The notes: generated by a model from the letters alone, not told the origin. Positions 1 through 9,844 are shown, counted from the stretch's first letter. The stretch is 64,000 bases of DNA from Nodularia sp. NIES-3585 (GCF_002218065.1 NZ_BDUB01000001.1:2699270-2763269); one strand, 5' to 3'. Program-made: numbers and translations.

Positions 1-706
1 TAACCATCGCCCTCTAGTATCTCATCTCAATTTCTCCATTAGGCAGGGAGAAGCCTTAGTTTTACTCGGACGTAGTGGTAGCGGCAAAACTACTACTATG
101 AAGTTAATCAATCGCCTCTTCACACCTACACAAGGTGAAGTATTATTTAATGGCATTCCTACAACTGAATGGGACGAAATTAAATTACGGCGCAATATTG
201 GTTATGTGATTCAAGAAACTGGTTTATTTCCCCATTTCACTGTAGAACGTAATGTGAGTTTAGTCCCAACTTTACTGGGTTGGCAATCTAAACAAATTAA
301 AATCCGGGTTTATGAATTGTTACAGATGGTAGGCTTAGATCCGGCACAATTTGCGGGGCGCTATCCTCATGAACTTTCGGGAGGACAAAAGCAACGAGTA
401 GGTGTAGCTAGGGCATTAGCAGCTGATCCACCAGTATTATTAATGGATGAACCTTTCGGCGCACTCGATCCCATTACCCGCTTAGAACTGCAAGCAGAAT
501 TTCGCCGCTTACAACAGGAATTAAAGAAAACAGTGGTCTTTGTCACCCACGATATTCAAGAAGCCTTTGTTTTAGCTTCCCGAATTGGTTTAATGTGTGG
601 GGGAGAATTGGTAGTATTAGGGACAAAGGATGAATTTAAGCGATCGCAACATCCAGAAAGCCTAGCTTTTCTCGAATGTCTGCAATCACTGGAACAGAGT
701 TTATGA
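1..706 (+). CDS. Osmoprotectant (glycine betaine/choline-type) ABC transporter ATP-binding protein, 5' end outside window
   Basis: Open in frame from base 2, so the start codon lies before the window; 234 residues are visible. Walker A GRSGSGKTT is at bases 68-94, the Q-loop lies in IGYVIQETGLFPHF, the signature is LSGGQKQRVGVARAL, Walker B is VLLMDEPFGALD and the switch histidine is in VFVTHDIQEA. This set is typical of the ProV/OpuA/OpuC ATPases that power uptake of quaternary amines. There is no C-terminal CBS pair, unlike OpuAA and ProV. The stop overlaps the start of the permease gene (ATGA), so the two are translationally coupled. Substrate is inferred from the downstream binding protein. 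Confidence 0.9.
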   Translation, partial: NHRPLVSHLNFSIRQGEALVLLGRSGSGKTTTMKLINRLFTPTQGEVLFNGIPTTEWDEIKLRRNIGYVIQETGLFPHFTVERNVSLVPTLLGWQSKQIKIRVYELLQMVGLDPAQFAGRYPHELSGGQKQRVGVARALAADPPVLLMDEPFGALDPITRLELQAEFRRLQQELKKTVVFVTHDIQEAFVLASRIGLMCGGELVVLGTKDEFKRSQHPESLAFLECLQSLEQSL

Positions 707-1335
707 AAGACTTTTTTTTGATCAAGTATGCCCCAGAAATCCTGCGCCATACCTTAGAACACTTATTTATGGTGAGTATTGCGATCGCAACGGCTACACT
801 CATTGGTATTCCGCTAGGTATCCTCATTACCCGTAAAACTCACCTGCGCCAACCGATTCTCGGTATTGCCAATATTCTGCAAACTATCCCCAGCTTGGCA
901 TTATTTGGGTTACTGATTCCAGTCCCGGTAATTGGCGGGCTTGGCGTTGTACCAGCAATTTTCGCCCTGACTTTATATTCCTTTCTGCCCATAATCCGCA
1001 ATACTTATACTGGTATAACTGGCGTAGATCCAGCGATTAGGGAAGCTGGGAGAGGTATGGGAATGACAGATAGGCAATTGTTGTTACAAGTAGAGATTCC
1101 CTTAGCAATGGGGGTAATTTTAGCTGGTGTGCGAGTAGCAACAGTAATTTCTATCGGTATTGCCACTATCGCCGCAGCCATTGGTGCTGGTGGTTTAGGT
1201 GTGTTTATTTTTCGCGGAATTTCAGTAGTAAATAATCAATTAATTTTAGCTGGTGCAGTGCCGGCGGCATTTATTGCATTACTCGCTGACTTGGGCATTG
1301 GTTGGCTAGAGCAAAAATTAAAAGTTAAAATTTAA
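703..1335 (+). CDS. Osmoprotectant ABC transporter permease
   Basis: A 210-residue inner-membrane permease with about five or six hydrophobic segments. The cytoplasmic coupling loop reads AIREAGRGMGMTDRQLL, the EAA-type loop of OpuCB/OpuBB permeases, and GAGGLGVFIFRGIS follows near the C-terminus as in that family. The ATG at 703 overlaps the upstream ATPase stop as ATGA and is preferred to an in-frame start 27 bases earlier. It would form the translocation pore with the ATPase before it and the binding lipoprotein after it. Confidence 0.9.
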   Translation: MKDFFLIKYAPEILRHTLEHLFMVSIAIATATLIGIPLGILITRKTHLRQPILGIANILQTIPSLALFGLLIPVPVIGGLGVVPAIFALTLYSFLPIIRNTYTGITGVDPAIREAGRGMGMTDRQLLLQVEIPLAMGVILAGVRVATVISIGIATIAAAIGAGGLGVFIFRGISVVNNQLILAGAVPAAFIALLADLGIGWLEQKLKVKI

Positions 1336-1393
1336 AGATTAAAACTCTGGCAGATAATGTCATAAATGCGAGGGTTTTAATTAATAGAAAATC

Positions 1394-2293
1394 ATGAAAA
1401 GATTGTTGAGTTTGTGTTTATTAAGCTTTGTATTAGCCATAGCGCTCGCTAGTTGTAACTTCAATGCTAATACGCTCGGTGCTGGTGATATTGTTGTTGC
1501 TTCTAAAGATTTTACTGAACAAGATATTTTAGGTGAAATGTTAGCACAGCAAATCGAAGATAGTACTCATTTAACAGTAACTCGTCGTCCGCGTTTGGGT
1601 GGTACTTTCGTTTGCCATAGCGCTATTCTTGCCGGACAAATTGATGCCTATATCGAATATACAGGCACAGCTTTTACTGGTATTTTAGAACAAAAACCAA
1701 TTGATGATCCACAAGTAGTTCATCAGAAAGTAAAACAGGCTTATGCGGAACAGTTTAAATTAGAAGTGATGCCCAGCTTAGGATTTGAAAATACTTTTGC
1801 CATGATTATTCGCGGCGAAGATGCTAAACGCTACAACATTCAAACTCTTTCAGAAGCTACTAAATATACACCTCAATGGCGCGGTGGGTTTGGCTACGAA
1901 TTTTTGGAACGAGAAGATGGTTTTCCAGGATTAGCAAAAACTTACGGTATGAGTTTTGCCAGACCTCCTCAAATTATGGACTTGGGTTTAATATATCGGG
2001 CTTTGATTCAAAAACAAGTGGATATGGTAGCAGGTAATTCTACAGATGGGCAAATTGCCCGTTTGGGTTTAGTTGTACTTGATGATGATAAACAGTATTT
2101 TCCCCCTTATGAAGCTGCGCCCATTGTCCGTAAGGAAACTTTGGAGAAATATCCACAATTAAAAGCAGCAATAAATCAACTTTCTGGAAAAATTACAGCC
2201 GATGAAATGCGGCAATTAAACAATTTAGTTGAAGGTGAATTACAGGATATTAAAGTTGTTGTCCAAGAGTTTCGCAAATCTAAGGGACTCTAG
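1394..2293 (+). CDS. Glycine betaine/choline-binding lipoprotein of osmoprotectant ABC transporter
   Basis: A 299-residue substrate-binding protein of the OpuAC/OpuBC (QAT) family. Residues 1-21 form a lipoprotein signal ending in the lipobox LASC with Cys21. The mature start VVASKDFTEQDILGEMLAQ and later YIEYTGTAFTGIL are typical of the quaternary-amine-binding fold. It lies 58 bases after the permease on the same strand, completing an ATPase-permease-binding protein order. The second permease found in some OpuC operons is not here; it could lie before the window, or the single permease may dimerise. Confidence 0.9.
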   Translation: MKRLLSLCLLSFVLAIALASCNFNANTLGAGDIVVASKDFTEQDILGEMLAQQIEDSTHLTVTRRPRLGGTFVCHSAILAGQIDAYIEYTGTAFTGILEQKPIDDPQVVHQKVKQAYAEQFKLEVMPSLGFENTFAMIIRGEDAKRYNIQTLSEATKYTPQWRGGFGYEFLEREDGFPGLAKTYGMSFARPPQIMDLGLIYRALIQKQVDMVAGNSTDGQIARLGLVVLDDDKQYFPPYEAAPIVRKETLEKYPQLKAAINQLSGKITADEMRQLNNLVEGELQDIKVVVQEFRKSKGL

Positions 2294-2387
2294 GAATTTA
2301 TTCTTTTAATCGTACACCCATATTTTGTTTATAATCTTGTTATCCTCGTAACGATACACACAAAATGCCCCTGAAAGATTCATAGCC

Positions 2388-4553
2388 ATGCTTCAGTACC
2401 CGAATCTCGAACAAGCGCTAAAACATAACTTTGGTTACGACCAATTCCGCCCCGGACAGCGGCAAATTATTGAAGATGCGCTGCAAAATCGGGATTTGCT
2501 GGTGGTGATGCCCACCGGTGGGGGTAAATCGCTGTGTTTTCAGTTACCCGCATTGATAAAAACAGGATTAACGGTAGTGGTTTCACCGTTAATCGCTTTG
2601 ATGCAAGACCAAGTGGAATCACTGCGAAATAATAATATTTCGGCAACTTTTCTCAATAGCAGTTTGAATCCCCATAAGGTGCGATCGCGGGAGGAAGCCA
2701 TCCGCAATGGTAAAGTTAGATTACTCTATGTTGCCCCAGAACGTCTGTTAAGTGAAAGATTTCTGCCCTTTTTAGACTTAGTACATCATCAAATTGGCAT
2801 TTCTACCTTCGCCATTGACGAAGCCCATTGCGTGTCGGAGTGGGGACATGACTTTCGTCCAGAATACCGCCAGTTGAAATCCCTGCGAAAGCGTTACCCA
2901 GATGTTCCCACCATCGCCCTCACCGCTACAGCCACTGATCGTGTCCGTGGTGATATCATTCAACAATTAGGGCTAAAGCAACCTAGTATTCACCTCGCCA
3001 GCTTTAACCGTCAAAATCTTTATTACGAAGTTCGTCCTAAATCTAAGTCTGCTTACTCGGAAATCTTAGAACTAATTCGCGAAACTGATGGTTCGACAAT
3101 TATCTATTGTTTAACCCGGAAAAAGGTTGATGAACTGACATTTAAACTGCAAAACGATAAAGTTGTGGCTTTATCTTATCATGCTGGTTTAAGTGATGAA
3201 GAACGCTCAAAAAATCAAACTCGATTTATTCGAGATGATGTGCGCGTCATGGTAGCCACAATTGCCTTTGGCATGGGAATTAATAAGCCAGATGTGCGGT
3301 TAGTTGTTCATTTTGATTTACCCCGGAATTTAGAAAGTTATTATCAAGAATCTGGCAGGGCGGGCAGGGATAACGAACCCTCCCGTTGTACGATGTTTTT
3401 TAGTTTCAGTGATATTAAAACTATTGAATGGAGTATTAACCAAAAAACTGATCCTCAAGAACAATTAATTGCTAAACAACAGTTACGTCAGGTAATTGAC
3501 TATGCTGAAGGTACAGATTGCCGGCGGACAATTCAGTTAGGTTATTTTGGGGAACGGTTTCCGGGTAATTGCGGTAACTGTGATAATTGCCGTTATCCTA
3601 AGCCTGTACAAGATTGGACAATTGAAGCCATGAAGTTTTTATCTTGTGTGGCGCGTTGTCAGGAAAGGTTTGGAATGCTGCACATTATTGAAGTGTTGCG
3701 GGGTTCTAAAAGTCAAAAAATTATCCAGAATAAACACGATAAACTTTCTACCTACGGTATCGGTAAAGATAAAACTTTAGATGAATGGCGAATGTTGGGA
3801 CGTTCTCTGTTACATCAAGGATTGTTAGAACAAACCAACGATGGTTATTCGGTTTTAAAACTTAATGCTTTGAGTTGGGAAGTCATGAAGCGACAGCGCA
3901 CTGTTTCTCTGGCTGTTCCCATAGCCCAAAAAATGTCTTTGATAGAAGGGAGTGAAAAAGCTATTGAGGCAGAATTATTATTACAGAGGTTGCGATCGCT
4001 CCGCAAAGAACTGGCTGATGAACAGTCTGTACCGCCCTACGTTGTCTTTCAAGATTCTACGCTGAAGTTAATGGCACAAGCCCAACCGCAATCTTTAGCC
4101 GACTTTGCCAAACTTTCTGGTGTAGGTAGTCACAAACTAGCTCAGTATGGCAAAAAGTTCTTGGCAGAAATCACCGCCTACCGTCAAGAAAAAGGTGTCC
4201 CAGCACAACAAAATCATTCTTCAGGTTCTATTGCTTTTAATAATTCACCTAATGATAGTGAGTTGGTGACATTAAGGTTGCATCAAGAAGGTTTGACTAT
4301 TCCCGAAATTGCCCACAAACGCAATCTTAGCCCTTCCACAATTCTCAATCATTTGTCAAAGTTAATGGCGAAAAATCAGCCTGTAGATTTAAATCAGTTA
4401 GTCCCCCTAGAACATCAACAGAAAATTTGGCAAGTTTTAGAAATTCTGGGTGATATTTCTCTGACTCCAGTTAAAGAACAATTGGGTGCAAATTATACTT
4501 TTGATGAGATTCGCTTAGTCAGGGAAAAGTGGCGACGCGAAAGCCGTAAGTGA
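2388..4553 (+). CDS. recQ: ATP-dependent DNA helicase RecQ
   Basis: A 721-residue 3'-5' helicase acting in recombination and stalled-fork repair. Helicase motifs appear in order: motif [12 protein letters not shown] (about 41-51), DEAH box [18 protein letters not shown], motif III ALTATA, motif [13 protein letters not shown] and motif [11 protein letters not shown]. The RecQ zinc cysteines follow in [11 protein letters not shown] and NCGNCDNC, then the winged-helix RQC region and an HRDC domain around residues 540-605. The last 100 residues carry an extra helix-turn-helix ([21 protein letters not shown]), as in many cyanobacterial and Bacteroidetes RecQ proteins. It stands alone, 94 bases after the transporter. 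Confidence 0.96.
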   Translation: MLQYPNLEQALKHNFGYDQFRPGQRQIIEDALQNRDLLVVMPTGGGKSLCFQLPALIKTGLTVVVSPLIALMQDQVESLRNNNISATFLNSSLNPHKVRSREEAIRNGKVRLLYVAPERLLSERFLPFLDLVHHQIGISTFAIDEAHCVSEWGHDFRPEYRQLKSLRKRYPDVPTIALTATATDRVRGDIIQQLGLKQPSIHLASFNRQNLYYEVRPKSKSAYSEILELIRETDGSTIIYCLTRKKVDELTFKLQNDKVVALSYHAGLSDEERSKNQTRFIRDDVRVMVATIAFGMGINKPDVRLVVHFDLPRNLESYYQESGRAGRDNEPSRCTMFFSFSDIKTIEWSINQKTDPQEQLIAKQQLRQVIDYAEGTDCRRTIQLGYFGERFPGNCGNCDNCRYPKPVQDWTIEAMKFLSCVARCQERFGMLHIIEVLRGSKSQKIIQNKHDKLSTYGIGKDKTLDEWRMLGRSLLHQGLLEQTNDGYSVLKLNALSWEVMKRQRTVSLAVPIAQKMSLIEGSEKAIEAELLLQRLRSLRKELADEQSVPPYVVFQDSTLKLMAQAQPQSLADFAKLSGVGSHKLAQYGKKFLAEITAYRQEKGVPAQQNHSSGSIAFNNSPNDSELVTLRLHQEGLTIPEIAHKRNLSPSTILNHLSKLMAKNQPVDLNQLVPLEHQQKIWQVLEILGDISLTPVKEQLGANYTFDEIRLVREKWRRESRK

Positions 4554-4648
4554 TGGCGGAGGCTTTACCGCCCAGACTTACAGCCGAGTTTTTGGATTGT
4601 TGATGCGATCGCGATCGCCCTAGAGTAGGTAGCCTGAAGTGAGAGTGA

Positions 4649-4822
4649 TTAAGCTGCATCCATAACACCGGGAATTTCGCCGCTAGACTCTGGCGATTCG
4701 ATTACAGGCGTTGATGGTGCCGTACTTTCGCTTTTAGCCGTGATTACAGATAGTACTTTAGGCAGCGCAATACAGACAACAGTATTTAGCAGGGTCAGCA
4801 ATAGACCATCCATTAAATTCAT
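4649..4822 (-). CDS. Small membrane peptide, 57 aa, unknown function
   Basis: A short minus-strand gene opening MNLMDGLLLTLLNTVVC, with one hydrophobic helix (about residues 5-25) and a Pro/Ser/Glu-rich hydrophilic tail ending in VMDAA. A ribosome-binding site GAGGATAA lies about 8 bases before the ATG. The start is supported by homology to a second locus at 16158-16403 on the same strand: there the same N-terminal pattern (NLVDALLLTLINAAACLVLPKL) recurs after a similar leader, TTTTCAAC followed by a purine-rich stretch. I do not recognise the family. The remaining intergenic DNA from 4823 to 5300 is AT-rich and holds one palindromic repeat. Confidence 0.55.
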   Translation of the reverse strand: MNLMDGLLLTLLNTVVCIALPKVLSVITAKSESTAPSTPVIESPESSGEIPGVMDAA

Positions 4823-5198
4823 ATATTATCCTCGTGTTGAAAATTAGTTTTTACTACTTCTTAGTTTGACGCACAATTGGCTCATCATTTATATATATAA
4901 TTTTGTTTATCTTCTAAACTGTATAAGTCCGATAAATATATTGACTAATCTATATAGTAACTATCAATTTATTATGTCTAGGGTAAATACTATAATAAAG
5001 TATACCACAATCCTAATGTGTTTAGTCATCTAACTACAGTAATAAATTATTTTTATAGGACTACTATTTGAATTTTGGATTTAATCTTAACGGGCTTAAA
5101 CACGCTTAATAACATCAAAAAGTAGAGCCTCCTTTGAAACTAGACACATCCACCCTGAGTCTAATTTTGGCGTTACTGAAACCAAGTATGAATTTAAA

Positions 5199-5227
5199 TG
5201 TAGAGACGTTCCATGGAAGTCTCTACA
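5199..5227. repeat. Dispersed palindromic repeat, copy 1
   Basis: Palindrome with half-site TGTAGAGACGTTCCA; this copy lacks one base in the right arm (GGAAGTCTC instead of GGAACGTCTC). Two further copies, perfect or nearly so, are at 29365-29394 and 36612-36641, and a related palindrome is at 59785-59812. All are intergenic, near gene 3' ends or between convergent genes. Confidence 0.85.
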
Positions 5228-5300
5228 GGGGTTTTGACATGATCACAAATCCTGTTCATATTTCAAATCAGCAACGCTCTAATTTTTAATAATGTAAGTT

Positions 5301-6848
5301 TTAAGAAAACTTTGTCAAAAATCCTAAAAATCTTTTCGATGTTGGTGTTAATAAAGTTCGGCGATAAGCGTCTGCGGCTTTTTTAATCGCCTCTGCTTGA
5401 GTTGGGTAAGGATGAATCACACCAGATAACCCATTTAAACCAACTTTATTCACAATTGCTGTAGTTATTTCACTAATTGTTTCTCCAGCATGACGGGAGA
5501 CAATTGTTGCCCCTAAAATTTGATCAGAACCTTTTTTATGAATAATTTTCACAAATCCCTCCTCTTCGCCATCACAGATAGCTCGGTCTACACTACTAAA
5601 AGGAATTTTGATGGTATTGATATCAAAACCCTGTTTCTCAGCCTCCTGCTCATACATTCCCACATGAGCAATCTCTGGGTCAGTATATGTTACCCAAGGC
5701 ATCACTAAATTACTAAGTTTAGATCGTCCTAAGCCAAAGGGAGAAAACAGAGTATTTTTAATCACAATCCGCGCTGCTGCATCAGCCGCATGAGTAAACT
5801 TCCAGTTCATGCAGATATCGCCGGCTGCATAAATTTTAGGGTTGGTTGTTTGGAGGTAATCATTAACTTTCACTCCCTGACGCTGGTTGTACTCTACCCC
5901 AACAGCTTCTAAATTTAAGCCTTCAACATTCGGTGCGCGTCCTGCGCCAACTAAAATCTCATCAACAAAAATTGACATTTGAGAACCATTGCTGAGAAAG
6001 TTAATGAGCTTTCCTTCTGGGGTTTTTTCTACACTTTGAATTTGGCTATTTAAAACCAAATGCATATTTTCTTGAATTAACCGATTTTGGATAATTTCTG
6101 CTGCTTCGCTATCTTCTTTATTTAAGATGTGAGAATCCTTATGAAACAAGATAACTTGAGAACCCAAACGTTGGAAAGCTTGAGCTAATTCACAACCGAT
6201 AGGTCCACCACCAATTACAGCTAAACCTTTGGGAAGTTCGGTGAGAGAAAATACTGTTTCATTAGTCAGAAATCCAGCTTTTTCCAATCCATTAATCGAT
6301 GGTCGCACGGCTCTAGCACCAGTAGCAATCACAGCTTTTTTGAAGCGAAGTTTTTGACTACCCACTTGAATGATATTATCACCCTCAAACCGACCACTCC
6401 CCAAGAAAATATCCACTCCCAGTTTTTGAAACCGATGTGCAGAATCATGATGGCTAATACCCGACCTTAAACGGCGCATCCGTTCCATCACAGCCGGAAA
6501 ATCAACGTCTATTTTTTCTGGGGGATTAATTCCCAAAGCCTTCGCCTCCCACATTTCACCGACAACGCGAGATGAACGAATAATACATTTTGAGGGAACA
6601 CAACCGACATTTAAACAATCCCCACCCATTAAATGCTTTTCAATTAAAGCAACTTTTAATCCCACATCTAAACCTGCTGCACCTGCGGCTACAACTAATC
6701 CCGCCGTACCAGCACCAATCACAACTAAATCATAACAATCAACAGGTTGAGGATTAACCCAATCCGGTGGATGAACATAGGAAATTAATTTTTGGTTATA
6801 CTCGTCCATTGGTGGAAGAGTAACTTTCCGAGATGCAGAATTTGACAT
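5301..6848 (-). CDS. Mercuric reductase-like FAD/NAD(P) disulfide oxidoreductase
   Basis: A 515-residue class I pyridine nucleotide-disulfide oxidoreductase. The FAD-binding motif VIGAGTAGL is at about residues 43-51, the redox-active pair is GGDCLNVGCVPSK (Cys78/Cys83), the NAD(P) motif is VIGGGPIGCELAQAF, and the C-terminal dimer region holds GLSGVIHPYPTQAEAI. It lacks the N-terminal HMA metal-binding domain and the C-terminal Cys-Cys pair of true MerA, so mercury reduction is not shown; it may reduce another disulfide or quinone-type substrate. It ends a minus-strand series with a TVP38-family gene, ccdA and two thioredoxin-like genes. MerA-like genes beside TVP38/TMEM64 genes recur in cyanobacteria. 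Confidence 0.85.
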   Translation of the reverse strand: MSNSASRKVTLPPMDEYNQKLISYVHPPDWVNPQPVDCYDLVVIGAGTAGLVVAAGAAGLDVGLKVALIEKHLMGGDCLNVGCVPSKCIIRSSRVVGEMWEAKALGINPPEKIDVDFPAVMERMRRLRSGISHHDSAHRFQKLGVDIFLGSGRFEGDNIIQVGSQKLRFKKAVIATGARAVRPSINGLEKAGFLTNETVFSLTELPKGLAVIGGGPIGCELAQAFQRLGSQVILFHKDSHILNKEDSEAAEIIQNRLIQENMHLVLNSQIQSVEKTPEGKLINFLSNGSQMSIFVDEILVGAGRAPNVEGLNLEAVGVEYNQRQGVKVNDYLQTTNPKIYAAGDICMNWKFTHAADAAARIVIKNTLFSPFGLGRSKLSNLVMPWVTYTDPEIAHVGMYEQEAEKQGFDINTIKIPFSSVDRAICDGEEEGFVKIIHKKGSDQILGATIVSRHAGETISEITTAIVNKVGLNGLSGVIHPYPTQAEAIKKAADAYRRTLLTPTSKRFLGFLTKFS

Positions 6849-6934
6849 TAATAAACTCCTTCAACGACTAATATTTAATTTAGCAATCTGCTTTGCAGCA
6901 CTTTGCGATCGCATTGTAATTTGAGATATAGTAG

Positions 6935-6990
6935 TACGAACTACGAATTACGAATTACGAATTACGAACTACGAATTACAAACTACGAAC
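6935..6990. repeat. Heptamer tandem repeat (STRR), 8 copies
   Basis: Eight consecutive heptamers of consensus TACGAAT (variants TACGAAC and TACAAAC) between the flavoprotein start and the end of the TVP38-family gene. Short tandem heptamers of this kind are known from heterocystous cyanobacteria. Confidence 0.9.
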
Positions 6991-7046
6991 TAAGTTGTAT
7001 TTTTCGTCATCATTTGTTCCATCTCAAATTAGTAATCAGTGCAGCT

Positions 7047-7895
7047 TTAATTCAGGTTTGTTGGTGTATTTTTATCATTGTCTGTAGATTCTAAAACTTC
7101 ATCTTCTAAAGCCTTACGAGCAACTCTAGTAACATAAACCGTCACCGCAACTGTAGCAATAAAACCAATGATGCGAATTGCCCACTGTACACCGGGGTTA
7201 TCGGGTTGAGCCTCAGTACCGATTGTGGCAATGTTACCAGCTAAGGAGCCGATGTAAACATACATGATTGTGCCGGGAATCATCCCAACGGAACCAATAA
7301 AGTAGTCTTTGAGGGAAACGCCTGTCACGCCATAAGCATAGTTCAATAAGTTGAAGGGGAAGATAGGAGAAAGTCGCGTTAGCAGGACAATTTTTAATCC
7401 TTCCCTACCCACAGCTTCATCAATCGCCCGAAATTTATTATTTCCTGCAATTTTCTTAGCCACCCAACCTCTAGCCAAATAACGTCCCACGAGGAAAGCG
7501 GCGGTAGCTCCGATGGTTGCACCAATGAAGACATAAATCGAACCCATAACCACGCCAAAAACAACACCCGCACCGAGTGTGAGAATTGACCCTGGTAAGA
7601 AGGCGACAGTAGCAACGATATAAAGTAGGATAAATGCCAATGCTCCTACAGTACCAAGACTATCAATCCACTGCAAAGCATCTCGCAACCAGAGTTGGGG
7701 ATTAAATCCTGAAGCATTTTGAGCCGATTCTTGTCCCCAAGCTGGTTCGGCGGTAAATATCAAGGCAAGACCAAATGCCATGAGCATCAGGAAAGTAAAT
7801 TTTACCAACTTTTGCCAATTCCTAGTTGAAATATCTGCAATAGTTGGCTTTTGAGGTTGGGGAAGGATCAAATTAGTTATTGCAGGTTGTAACAT
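7047..7895 (-). CDS. TVP38/TMEM64 family integral membrane protein
   Basis: A 282-residue membrane protein with an N-terminal hydrophobic segment (about 35-55) and a SNARE-associated (VTT) core of about four helices. Core motifs are ILLYIVATVAFLPGSILTLG, ATAAFLVGRYLARGWV and LTRLSPIFPFNLLNYAYGV, the F/RLSPxxPFNLLNY box of the DedA/TVP38 group. Family members are thought to take part in lipid scrambling or membrane homeostasis. The gene lies about 200 bases upstream of the mercuric-reductase-like gene on the same strand; a joint role in membrane-linked detoxification is inference from neighbourhood. Confidence 0.9.
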   Translation of the reverse strand: MLQPAITNLILPQPQKPTIADISTRNWQKLVKFTFLMLMAFGLALIFTAEPAWGQESAQNASGFNPQLWLRDALQWIDSLGTVGALAFILLYIVATVAFLPGSILTLGAGVVFGVVMGSIYVFIGATIGATAAFLVGRYLARGWVAKKIAGNNKFRAIDEAVGREGLKIVLLTRLSPIFPFNLLNYAYGVTGVSLKDYFIGSVGMIPGTIMYVYIGSLAGNIATIGTEAQPDNPGVQWAIRIIGFIATVAVTVYVTRVARKALEDEVLESTDNDKNTPTNLN

Positions 7896-8122
7896 AGGTG
7901 ATTTTTCTCTATAAAATGATTGTGTTTACAGGTTTCTGGGCTAAGTGTGCTAACCTGTCAATTGTTTGCCATTTAGTATTATTCTCAATCATCCTTGATT
8001 ACGCTGTTTTAATTAGAGCGCGGATTGAATGATTTCTGTGTATTGTTTTTTCCGTTTTAAGCCTGAACTCTGTGATAATACTTGCTGATTTTTCAGTAAT
8101 ACTACTGTGGGAGCGCTTCTGA

Positions 8123-8974
8123 CTAACCTCCTACAAACCATTGAGTGCCTGTAAAAAGGTAATATGCCCCAGTCACAATTAGCGCCACACTGCCAAAGCG
8201 GATAATGCCCTCGGAATGTTTCAACAACTGATTACTTTGTTTAGCCAAACCTGTAAATAAACTCGCGAGAAAAATCAGGATAGTATAACCCAGCGCATAG
8301 CTAACCATCGTTAGTGTCCCCAATACCTGGGAACCTGTAGCAGCGGCCGCAGCCAGCACAGCAAACAGCACCGGACTAGCACAGGGAGAACTAACCAGGG
8401 CAAAAGTCAAACCCACTCCATAAGGGCCAGCCTGGGGGAGATTTACATTCATCTGCGGTAGGGGCAATTGTACAACCCCCATCAACCACAGACCCATCAC
8501 AGCCATAATCACACCCACGACAATATTTATATAGCCCCGGTAATCCACCATCACGGCTCCGGCGAAGGATGAGACTAAGCCAAACAAACTTAAAATTGTC
8601 ACTGCTCCCAGGACAAACAAGCCAGCCTTACTAAAAGCATCCCAACGGGAGTTAATTTTTAATGTGCCAATGTAACTGAGATTAACTGGTAAAAGTGCCA
8701 AAATACAGGGAGATACACTAGCAAGTACCCCACCGATAAACGCCAAAGGCATCAATACCAAGGGATTTGTTGTGTTTTGTTGGTCAAACCACTGTTGATA
8801 ACGGTTTTCCACAATGGAAATTACTCGTTCAACAGGGTGACTGATTACAGGACCCAGGGTAATCACCAGAATTAAAGAGAGTAATCCCAATCCACCGTAA
8901 ACTAGCCATTTTTTCGATATTTTAGAACGCCGAGGAGCTTTCGCTTCAGTGGAAGACTGAGATATCTGTTTCAT
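8123..8974 (-). CDS. ccdA: CcdA/DsbD-type thiol-disulfide transmembrane transporter
   Basis: A 283-residue inner-membrane protein with a cytoplasmic/N-terminal extension, one leading hydrophobic helix and a six-helix CcdA core. The two redox cysteines stand in the conserved contexts SVSPCILALLPV (Cys90) and VSSPCASPVL (Cys198). CcdA passes electrons from cytoplasmic thioredoxin to periplasmic or lumenal thioredoxin-like proteins. The two genes just upstream encode exported thioredoxin-like proteins, the probable electron acceptors. It is less likely to be the cytochrome c maturation CcdA, because no ccs genes are near. Confidence 0.9.
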   Translation of the reverse strand: MKQISQSSTEAKAPRRSKISKKWLVYGGLGLLSLILVITLGPVISHPVERVISIVENRYQQWFDQQNTTNPLVLMPLAFIGGVLASVSPCILALLPVNLSYIGTLKINSRWDAFSKAGLFVLGAVTILSLFGLVSSFAGAVMVDYRGYINIVVGVIMAVMGLWLMGVVQLPLPQMNVNLPQAGPYGVGLTFALVSSPCASPVLFAVLAAAAATGSQVLGTLTMVSYALGYTILIFLASLFTGLAKQSNQLLKHSEGIIRFGSVALIVTGAYYLFTGTQWFVGG

Positions 8975-9085
8975 TAAGTTATCCTGAAGATGATGGGTGA
9001 AAAATTTATGGCTAACGCCACGCTACGGGTTAGTGGAGCTTATGCCTACGGCACACTATGACTAAACGCTTTAGCGATACGCTAC

Positions 9086-9120
9086 TATACAAGCATGACG
9101 CGAAGCGTCATGTCTGTATA
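9086..9120. repeat. Imperfect 35-bp inverted repeat
   Basis: Two 16-base arms (14 of 16 paired) around the loop GAA form a strong hairpin centred on GACGCGAAGCGTC. It lies in the 266-bp gap between ccdA and the upstream thioredoxin-like gene, a gap otherwise made of degenerate dispersed repeat sequence with no coding potential that I can see. Confidence 0.75.
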
Positions 9121-9240
9121 GCCGCGACTTCTAGTCGCCGAAGCTCGTAATAAATGAGACTTTACAAACATCCTTAAATCGCAGAGAAATGAAGTTACTT
9201 CTGCAATAACAAAGGAAGGCGCAACTCATTTTTCGTTAAT

Positions 9241-9810
9241 TTATTGAGTCAAAGCAGTATCAAGAACCGTTTTGTAATCTTCTAAATTCGGATTGTTGCG
9301 GTGCTGTGCTAAGATTTTACCGGTTTTAGGCTCAACGATGGTCAGCATTCCTGTTTGAGACTTATTGGCAGATAAAAATTCGCTTAGTCCTAATTCTTTT
9401 GCTTTCGCTTCTGCTTCAGCTGTGGTGGCTTTATCGCTAACATCTAAAACTACAAAATGGACTTTTCCTTCATAGTCTTTTTCCAGTTGCGATAATGTCG
9501 GCGCAATATTCTTACAAGCGGAACACCAGGTAGCAAACACATCTACCAATACTGGTTTATCCTGAATTTCTTGGGCGAGGGGACCTCCTACAGATTTGGC
9601 TTTACCAGCACAGGGATTTTTAGACGCACAGGGGTTTTTAGCAGCACAGGGGTTTTTAGACGCGCAGGGATTTGACTGAGCAACATCTGTAGTGGATGGG
9701 GAGGCTTGATTTTGAGAAATATTATCTGGGTTCGTTGCGCCGCATGATACTGTCAAAACCAGTCCACTCAAACACAGTAGACTTAAGAAAAATTTGCTCG
9801 GTTTATACAT
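9241..9810 (-). CDS. Thioredoxin-like lipoprotein with NPCA repeats
   Basis: 189 residues from the ATG at 9810; a longer reading adds 13 residues that would spoil the signal peptide. Residues 1-23 form a lipoprotein signal with lipobox LTVSC (Cys23). Residues 47-70 hold four tandem NPCAxK units, each with one cysteine. A thioredoxin/TlpA domain follows, with active site WCSACK (Cys96/Cys99). The protein is probably anchored outside the cytoplasmic membrane and reduced by the CcdA-type protein encoded next. The cysteine repeat could bind metal; that is inference. It is a paralogue of the 10053-10568 gene, which has one degenerate NPGAAK unit at the same place. Confidence 0.88.
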   Translation of the reverse strand: MYKPSKFFLSLLCLSGLVLTVSCGATNPDNISQNQASPSTTDVAQSNPCASKNPCAAKNPCASKNPCAGKAKSVGGPLAQEIQDKPVLVDVFATWCSACKNIAPTLSQLEKDYEGKVHFVVLDVSDKATTAEAEAKAKELGLSEFLSANKSQTGMLTIVEPKTGKILAQHRNNPNLEDYKTVLDTALTQ

Positions 9811-9844
9811 TGTTCTTTTCCTCACGCTGCAATGGTATTGTTCT

